DNA of 21,555 nucleotides, taken from positions 1 to 21,555 of the IMG/VR virus record IMGVR_UViG_3300031746_000197; one strand, written 5' to 3'. The position numbers were made by a program, and so were the translations under genes. Positions 14,601 through 18,861 of this stretch are shown here, one piece after another. Origin of the DNA: a virus. Each line of letters opens with the position of its first letter. The first letter of the stretch is position 1. The notes below the pieces were generated by a model, which was not told the origin of the DNA, made no database searches, and was given only the letters and a program-made list of their open reading frames with translations.

Positions 14601-14688
14601 CTCCGGCGCCGTCTTCCTGGGCGACGCGCGCGAGAAGCGGGCCATCGTGGACGCCATCCTGCCCGAGCTGAAGAGGCGGGTCGGCTAA
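11668..14688 (+). CDS. Tape measure protein
   Basis: A 1006-aa protein that sets tail length and is thought to pass into or through the host envelope during DNA ejection. It starts at ATG 11668 after TTGAGGT. The N-terminus (LSILVALKDQASAGLKGISK, hydrophobic LAVAAVAAVGAFATFKTLES near 38-57) and the following charged helices are typical. Residues about 342-450 hold several hydrophobic segments (ALVYAIIAAYAAFQVGSFVQ, AALITTGIGALIVGLATAAY, APIINAAISVINALGF). A helical region follows to about 930, and the C-terminus has the Gly-rich AVLSGGLVHVEAGETIIPPG near 941-962. No peptidase or lysozyme domain was recognised. At about 0.15 nm per residue, the known rule of thumb, the tail would be near 150 nm. 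It overlaps the next gene by one base (TAATG). Confidence 0.94.
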   Translation: MASNAELSILVALKDQASAGLKGISKESGGLGSALKTLAVAAVAAVGAFATFKTLESIVSTTQDLGASVNKLKREIGGTAEDSSKLLFAFQHLGLSGDDASASLGILAKKLKGVSDEETGVTTGGKTTGDILADLGVKAFTATGELASMGQIMPQIADIFKNMPDGVEKTGLAMQLFGRSGKDMIPVLNKGAEGLHDLGVEAEKFGLVLSEQSLQDVKDYTAAQRDLGAGFEGIKVQLGLAVMPALTDLTALFASSLPTIRAWMEEGIGKIGAYLAEHEEDIRNFGQGVLDLAENGFQRLTEVAPPLLTVLGDLAAMFADVASNLVPLLASSLTTVAGLLQDHPALVYAIIAAYAAFQVGSFVQDLASIVAGLFGVAGAAGVATGSLMTLKAALITTGIGALIVGLATAAYLVYTNWSTIWPELAGFIEAWYARIAPIINAAISVINALGFSIDSLPSSIDIDDSGVEDIGIRFETAAGHAARLAAEAGLAGDVALLLNRGLNATAASAQKAVAPFHDLGSGLGGLTSGAGGAAEAFRGLDDDLAALRRQMRDTATAGLAVLNAEIANEEGYLTSLKGYLEDAQAAHADLEEQIRTSTDAMTEWENAALRGTRAFSDASHGLSQEQDALQLKITNIKIAMMDQAKEMDKTGYASGAVTAMVQKLAQSLGIWDQVNRGGLLTQEEINRVLAAAGVEMDELRLKAEKVDLTKNLTVGDDQYELEKWFEDMGGYAEFTMNQIKAGWTGSSEELTKYLTLLARNEKYMEDVQAGMTLHESILDNLKAAQDELTAALESGINEKVKTAWEARGDIVVKSIDDAFAAMDRGDKDAATAALADAQALFDRIKALTGGTETGLFAGIEKVLADAQGSINVDISGMADQVSGDLAKVGVTVQKSTGDILTTLTGTVAYYLEGIQNRSDIMVDRLVDIQNVLGSVPVAQHGGAVLSGGLVHVEAGETIIPPGRSGGVTNNYYTIAPDFSGAVFLGDAREKRAIVDAILPELKRRVG

Positions 14689-16715
14689 TGACCTGGTCAC
14701 TCACGGCTGACCTCGACGGTGACTCCAGCGGCGTCTTCGAGACGGACTGGACGGCCTACCTCCAGCGCGCCGTGATCAACCGTGGGCGCGAGCACTCGCT
14801 TGCCGCCATCGAGCCCGGAAAGGCGACCTTCACCCTCGACAACGGCGATGGGCGCTTCTCCCCCTACAAGGGGACGATCACCGGGCTCGACCATTTCAAG
14901 CGGGTGCGGCTGGCCGACACCACCAGTCTCTTTACGGGCTTCATCTCTGATTTCTCCTTCGAGCCCGGCCTTGATGAACAGTTGGCCTTCCTAGAGGCGG
15001 TGGACATCCTTGGCCTCGCGGCGGGCATCAAGATCAACATGGGCGTGATTGACGGCCGCACGAGCGACCTGTCGCTGCAACGCGTGCTCGACCTCTGCGA
15101 GCGCGGCGAGGTCGTCACCAACCCTACCGTATCAGTGGACTTGACCGGCTGGGCCGCCGTGGGCACTTGCACGATGACCCGCAGTCTCGTCTCCCCGTTC
15201 GAGGGCATCGCTTGCGTCAAGGCGGTCACGGGGAATGTGGCAGCGGGTGAGGGCGTCGAGTTTGACGTGACGGCGGGTACGGCCCCTAACTCTGCCTGGC
15301 TGCCCTCGGTGTTCGTCATAGGTTCAGCAAGTCTGCGTCTGGTGCTCTGGGATGATGTCTATGGCCAATACAATTTGACCGATCAAAATATCACTGGTAC
15401 GGCCGCTTGGCAATACGCGCGGAAAGACCCCGGCGGCATGGCGTTTCTTAACAACGGTTCGACGAAGCGGACTCTCCGCGTTGTGACCACCACCCAGCAA
15501 GCGAGTACCTTTTATGTCTGCCCTCTCCACATGGTGCCCTACGCCAACCGCATCGGGCGCACCTGCCAGGTGGGGCAGACCTCGCTTTACCGTGTGTCCT
15601 TCACCGACGAGAACGGCCTGGAAGCGATCCGCAAGATCGTCGACAGCGAGCCCGGCTTCCTGTGGGTGGACGGCACGGGCACGGTTCAGTTCAAGGCTCG
15701 TACTTACGCGCCCGCGCTGGAGATGACCTTCAGCGATGACATCACGGACGCCAACAAGCGCTATCAGTCCTTGCGCCCGAACTTCAGCAGCGGCGACCGC
15801 ATCTCGAAGGTCGTTGTCAACTGTGCCGCCCTGGAAGACGTGAGCACCGAGACCACTGTTATCTGGCGGCTCGAAACTAACGGCAACCCCACGCTCGGCC
15901 CCCTCGCAAACACCAGCGGGAATAGCACAGGTATCGGCTCTGCGTGGACTCGCAATGGCTACGCTTACCTCATCGACACGTCAAAGTCATGGGCCACGAA
16001 TGAATGGGTCGGCGCCCTAGTCGAAGTTGTAGAAGGCGGGCACTCTCATTGGCTGAACGTGAGTAACAACTCAGGCGACACGCTCCATGGGGCTAGGTGG
16101 TATCCTCATGAGCCGACCAGCGATGTTCTTGCCTACACGGTAACGCTTAACGGCTACCGGCGATATACCGCCAAGTTCGCCGCCCCCTGCCAGGCGCCCA
16201 CGATCGTTGTTGCGCCTGTCCAGGCGAGTTGCACGGCAGTCTGGGAATCCAGTACGCCCAACGGCGGGGTAATCCTTCTGACCAACGCCGGCGCGGTCAA
16301 CTGGACAATCACCGACCTCCATGTAGAGGGGCTCCCCGTCACAGTGATCTCCGGTGGAGGCGAGGCCGTCTACGAATACGAGCCCCCCAACGCGGTCCAG
16401 TTCGTCGACCGGGAACTCTCGCTCGATATGCCCTTCGACCTGGAGACAGCGGACATCGTGAGAGACACGGCCATCGCGGAAGGAAACAAGCGCGCGGACA
16501 TGGTTTTCCGCACGGCCTTGACGATCGACTCAGACTCCGATGCCTACTGGGCCTTGCTGCGAGCGCTGGACATCCGTGACCAGGTTCGGCTCATCAATAC
16601 TTGGCAGGCCCATTCCCTCGGCGTCGACACGAACTGCTGGATTGAGGGGATCGGCCTAGACCTTGAGGAACTTGGCAAGAAGCGCACGGTGACGCTGAAG
16701 GTGGAGGAAGTGTGA
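14688..16715 (+). CDS. Distal tail / tail-tip protein with inserted sugar-binding-like module
   Basis: A 675-aa protein directly after the tape measure, the usual place for Dit/Tal-type hub proteins. The N-terminal 120 residues (NRGREHSLAAIEPGKATFTL, DNGDGRFSPYKG) form the hub-like part. Residues about 145-280 begin NPTVSVDLTGWAAVGTCTMT and read as a jelly-roll carbohydrate-binding module of the CBM4/9-like type set into the frame. The hub resumes at SFTDENGLEAIRKIVDSEPG. A further small beta domain lies near 394-485 (SKSWATNEWVGALVEVVEG), of a kind seen in many tail proteins. The C-terminal part (AYWALLRALDIRDQVRLINT, WIEGIGLDLE) is Tal-like. It probably contacts host surface sugars. Domain names are by pattern, not by search. 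Confidence 0.82.
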   Translation: MTWSLTADLDGDSSGVFETDWTAYLQRAVINRGREHSLAAIEPGKATFTLDNGDGRFSPYKGTITGLDHFKRVRLADTTSLFTGFISDFSFEPGLDEQLAFLEAVDILGLAAGIKINMGVIDGRTSDLSLQRVLDLCERGEVVTNPTVSVDLTGWAAVGTCTMTRSLVSPFEGIACVKAVTGNVAAGEGVEFDVTAGTAPNSAWLPSVFVIGSASLRLVLWDDVYGQYNLTDQNITGTAAWQYARKDPGGMAFLNNGSTKRTLRVVTTTQQASTFYVCPLHMVPYANRIGRTCQVGQTSLYRVSFTDENGLEAIRKIVDSEPGFLWVDGTGTVQFKARTYAPALEMTFSDDITDANKRYQSLRPNFSSGDRISKVVVNCAALEDVSTETTVIWRLETNGNPTLGPLANTSGNSTGIGSAWTRNGYAYLIDTSKSWATNEWVGALVEVVEGGHSHWLNVSNNSGDTLHGARWYPHEPTSDVLAYTVTLNGYRRYTAKFAAPCQAPTIVVAPVQASCTAVWESSTPNGGVILLTNAGAVNWTITDLHVEGLPVTVISGGGEAVYEYEPPNAVQFVDRELSLDMPFDLETADIVRDTAIAEGNKRADMVFRTALTIDSDSDAYWALLRALDIRDQVRLINTWQAHSLGVDTNCWIEGIGLDLEELGKKRTVTLKVEEV

Positions 16716-16963
16716 TGCCACGCGACCCGCTGGACATCGATGGTCGCATAGACGACAAGCTGAACGCCCATCGCGCGCGGTCGCCGATCGATCACACGCC
16801 CAGAAGCGTCATGCCGCCCATCTACTCCGACGCCACCAGGCCGTCGGCGGCCAGCGTCGGCGCGGGCTATGTGATCTACAACAGCAGCGACAACGGCTTA
16901 AACGTCAGTGACGGCACCAACTGGAGGATGCCCGGCAGCGCGACCGCCTGGGTGACCACCTAA
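16715..16963 (+). CDS. Small tail-tip/fibre-associated protein
   Basis: An 82-aa protein. ATG 16715 is chosen over GTG 16712 because GGAGG at 16703-16707 gives a 7-base spacer. The start overlaps the preceding stop. The C-terminal half (DATRPSAASVGAGYVIYNSS, GLNVSDGTNWRMP) matches a short motif common in phage tail fibre and tip proteins, in which a 'xxRP' turn is followed by a beta hairpin ending in 'DGTNW'. Residues 1-30 are charged and helical. It is likely a fibre tip or adaptor; the exact partner is unknown. Confidence 0.72.
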   Translation: MPRDPLDIDGRIDDKLNAHRARSPIDHTPRSVMPPIYSDATRPSAASVGAGYVIYNSSDNGLNVSDGTNWRMPGSATAWVTT

Positions 16964-16989
16964 CAACTAAGCGATCAAATCGGCTAGAC

Positions 16990-17026
16990 GGCCCTGCGTA
17001 AGCGGGGCCTTTCCATTTGGAGGAGG
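16990..17026 (+). promoter_or_regulatory. Hairpin plus RBS leader (second copy)
   Basis: GGCCCTGC (16990-16997) pairs with GCGGGGCC (17002-17009) around a GTAA (GNRA-type) tetraloop, including one G-U pair, then TTTCCATTTGGAGGAGG. The layout is the same as the leader at 5182-5214 before the capsid gene: 8-bp stem, 4-base loop, G-U at the sixth pair, TTTCCAT, two bases, GGAGGA. Confidence 0.6.
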
Positions 17027-17031
17027 TTCCG

Positions 17032-17427
17032 ATGGCCGGAAACATAACGGATTTCTTGGAGAACGAGCTGCTGGACCACACGCTCAAGGTGGGCGGTGCC
17101 TATGGGCAGCCCTCCTACTGCAAGCTCGCTCTGTTCACGGCTGACCCGACGGACACCGGCAACGTGGCCGCCGAGGTTAGCGGCGGCGCCTACGCCCGCG
17201 TGAACGTGGTGTTCACGGCGGCGTCGGGTGGCAGCACGAGCAACGACGCCGACGTGACGTTCCCGCAGGCCACGGCGGACTGGGGCACGGTCACGCACAT
17301 CGCGATCATGGACGCCACCACCGGCGGGAACATGCTCTGGCATGGGGCGCTCACGGCATCCAAGACCGTGGCGAGCGGCGACACGTTCAAGATTCCGACG
17401 GGAGACCTTGACATCTCGCTTGCGTGA
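17032..17427 (+). CDS. Small beta-rich tail protein
   Basis: A 131-aa protein. ATG 17032 is chosen over an in-frame start at 17017 because TTGGAGGAGG (17017-17026) is the ribosome site. The pattern is that of a widespread small tail/fibre-associated family: NITDFLENELLDHTLKVG, then LALFTADPTDTGNVAAEVSG, GGAYARVNVVFTA, FPQATADWGTVTHIAIMDA, and a final DTFKIPTGDLDISL. The 'ADWGTVTHxAIMDA' segment is the most recognisable. It has its own hairpin leader, unlike its neighbours, which suggests separate control or high output. A 59-base gap with no visible element besides an RBS follows. Confidence 0.76.
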   Translation: MAGNITDFLENELLDHTLKVGGAYGQPSYCKLALFTADPTDTGNVAAEVSGGAYARVNVVFTAASGGSTSNDADVTFPQATADWGTVTHIAIMDATTGGNMLWHGALTASKTVASGDTFKIPTGDLDISLA

Positions 17428-17486
17428 CAGGGTGATATGGGCTGAACTTTAAGGTGTCCCCAGTCCAGCTCGACTAGGAGGAGATT

Positions 17487-18857
17487 ATGGTGAAGCGGTC
17501 GGTGAAACCGACTGCGGTCCTGGCTGTCTGCATCTACCGCTCCCTCGAAGCGGCGACGATGGTCTGCATCGAGCGGGCGGTGCAGACCGGCCATTACGTC
17601 CTGCTGCGCTACTACAACGACGCGCTGATCTGTCGGGCGCGGTCGATGGCCGCGTCCGACTTTCTGCGCCAGCACAAGAAGCTGGACGTGATGGTGTTCG
17701 TCGACGCGGACATGGTGTTCACGCCCGACGACCTGGAGCGGGTCGTGGCCCTGGCGCGGGAAAAGAAGGCTGTCGCGGGCGGCGGGTATCCCATCCGGAG
17801 AGCCCAGGAGGGATGGCCCGCCGTCCGCTTGCTGGACGGCGACGAGGCCCCGCTGGCGTTCGGCCCTGAGCAGCCGCCGCGGCTGGTGCGTTACGCGGGT
17901 ACTGGCTTTCTGGCCATCCACCGCAAGGCGATCGAGAGGCTGATCCTTGATCAGCCCTTCTGTACCGCCGCCGTGACGACGGGCTTCTGGCCCATCTTTC
18001 AGCCGCTTCCGTTCCAGCACCCCAACGGCGAATGGGAATACTTCGGCGAGGACTGGGCGTTCGGGGAGCGCTGCTACCAGGCCGGGATCGAGTGCTGGAT
18101 GGACATGAGCCTCGACATCGGCCACATGGGCACCTACCAGTACCGCCTCGCCGATGTGGCCCAGCGGCTCGACAACGACGACGAACGCAAGCTCGTGCTG
18201 CGCGACTTGGCCGATTACTGGCAGAAGCCGCTGGCGCAACTGATCCTTGACCTGCAGAACGCGGAGAACCCGAACGACACGATAGCCCAGGAGTGGCGCG
18301 AGCGGAAGCCCGAGACGCCGGAAGAGGTGGATCAGTTCTACCGCGAGCAGCAGGCGTACATCGCTGACCTCGTGCTGTGGAACACCTCGCCTCAGTTCTG
18401 GCACGACGTTACGGTCTTGCTGCGCTGTCGTGGTCGGGTAGCCGACTTCGGCGGCGGGATCGGGAGCCTGGCGCTCTCCCTGGCCCGCCGCGGGGCGAAG
18501 GTGGCCTATGTCGACCTGCCCAGCCCGCAGCGAGACTTCGCCGAGTGGCGGTTCAAGCGGCACGAAGATTGGGCTAAGGGTATCACCGTCCACACGTCCC
18601 TGGAGGAACTGGAGGGGCTAGACGTGATCGTGTCCAATGACACGATGGAGCACCTGCACCCGGACACGCTGCCCATGTTCGCCAAGCAGATGTTTGACGC
18701 GCTGCGGCCGGGCGGCCAGGTGCGGGCGGTAAACAGGTTCGGCGACCACGCGGCGCAACCGATGCACTACAACAGCGGCGAGCAGTACGTGGCGGCGATG
18801 AAGGAGGCCGGGTTTGAGGGCGGGCCTGTGATCTGGGCAAAGCCGGTGAAGGAGTAG
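17487..18857 (+). CDS. Bifunctional glycosyltransferase-methyltransferase
   Basis: A 456-aa two-domain enzyme behind CTAGGAGGAG. Residues about 8-230 are a GT-A glycosyltransferase: NDALICRARSMAASDFL near 44-60, the metal/sugar-nucleotide DxD motif in MVFVDADMVF (D73, D75), AGTGFLAIHRKAIE near 137-150, and the catalytic region GEDWAFGERCYQAGI then LDIGHMGTY near 187-217. Residues about 300-456 are a class I SAM-dependent methyltransferase: VADFGGGIGSLALSLARRG (318-336, the SAM-binding glycine loop), acidic D343 after strand 2, and DVIVSNDTMEHLHPD near 379-393. The linker is charged helix. It is likely to add and methylate a sugar on a phage protein or host glycan; mycobacteriophage virion glycosylation by phage-encoded GT and MTase genes is a known parallel. 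Substrate and target are not visible. An 8-bp inverted repeat lies at 17938-17956. Confidence 0.86.
   Translation: MVKRSVKPTAVLAVCIYRSLEAATMVCIERAVQTGHYVLLRYYNDALICRARSMAASDFLRQHKKLDVMVFVDADMVFTPDDLERVVALAREKKAVAGGGYPIRRAQEGWPAVRLLDGDEAPLAFGPEQPPRLVRYAGTGFLAIHRKAIERLILDQPFCTAAVTTGFWPIFQPLPFQHPNGEWEYFGEDWAFGERCYQAGIECWMDMSLDIGHMGTYQYRLADVAQRLDNDDERKLVLRDLADYWQKPLAQLILDLQNAENPNDTIAQEWRERKPETPEEVDQFYREQQAYIADLVLWNTSPQFWHDVTVLLRCRGRVADFGGGIGSLALSLARRGAKVAYVDLPSPQRDFAEWRFKRHEDWAKGITVHTSLEELEGLDVIVSNDTMEHLHPDTLPMFAKQMFDALRPGGQVRAVNRFGDHAAQPMHYNSGEQYVAAMKEAGFEGGPVIWAKPVKE
17938..17956 (+). repeat. Perfect 8-bp inverted repeat within the glycosyltransferase domain
   Basis: GGCTGATC (17938-17945) and GATCAGCC (17949-17956) are exact reverse complements with a 3-base loop, CTT. 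It is inside coding sequence for residues 151-157. No role is suggested; it may be chance. Confidence 0.4.
18849..18854 (+). promoter_or_regulatory. Ribosome binding site of the long fibre gene
   Basis: AAGGAG lies within the last codons of the glycosyltransferase-methyltransferase gene, 7 bases before TTG 18862. This supports TTG as start and implies coupled translation of enzyme and fibre. Confidence 0.6.
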
Positions 18858-18861
18858 CGTC

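Noticed and set aside
13513-14700. 395-aa minus-strand frame opposite the tape measure
   Set aside because: It mirrors the codon pattern of the tape measure gene, shows no domain-like sequence and would cover an essential gene entirely.
17190-18593. 467-aa open frame on the minus strand opposite the GT-methyltransferase
   Set aside because: It lies fully antisense to a gene with clear catalytic motifs, has low-complexity His/Val/Arg/Leu content typical of GC-rich shadow frames, and has no matching RBS or gap.
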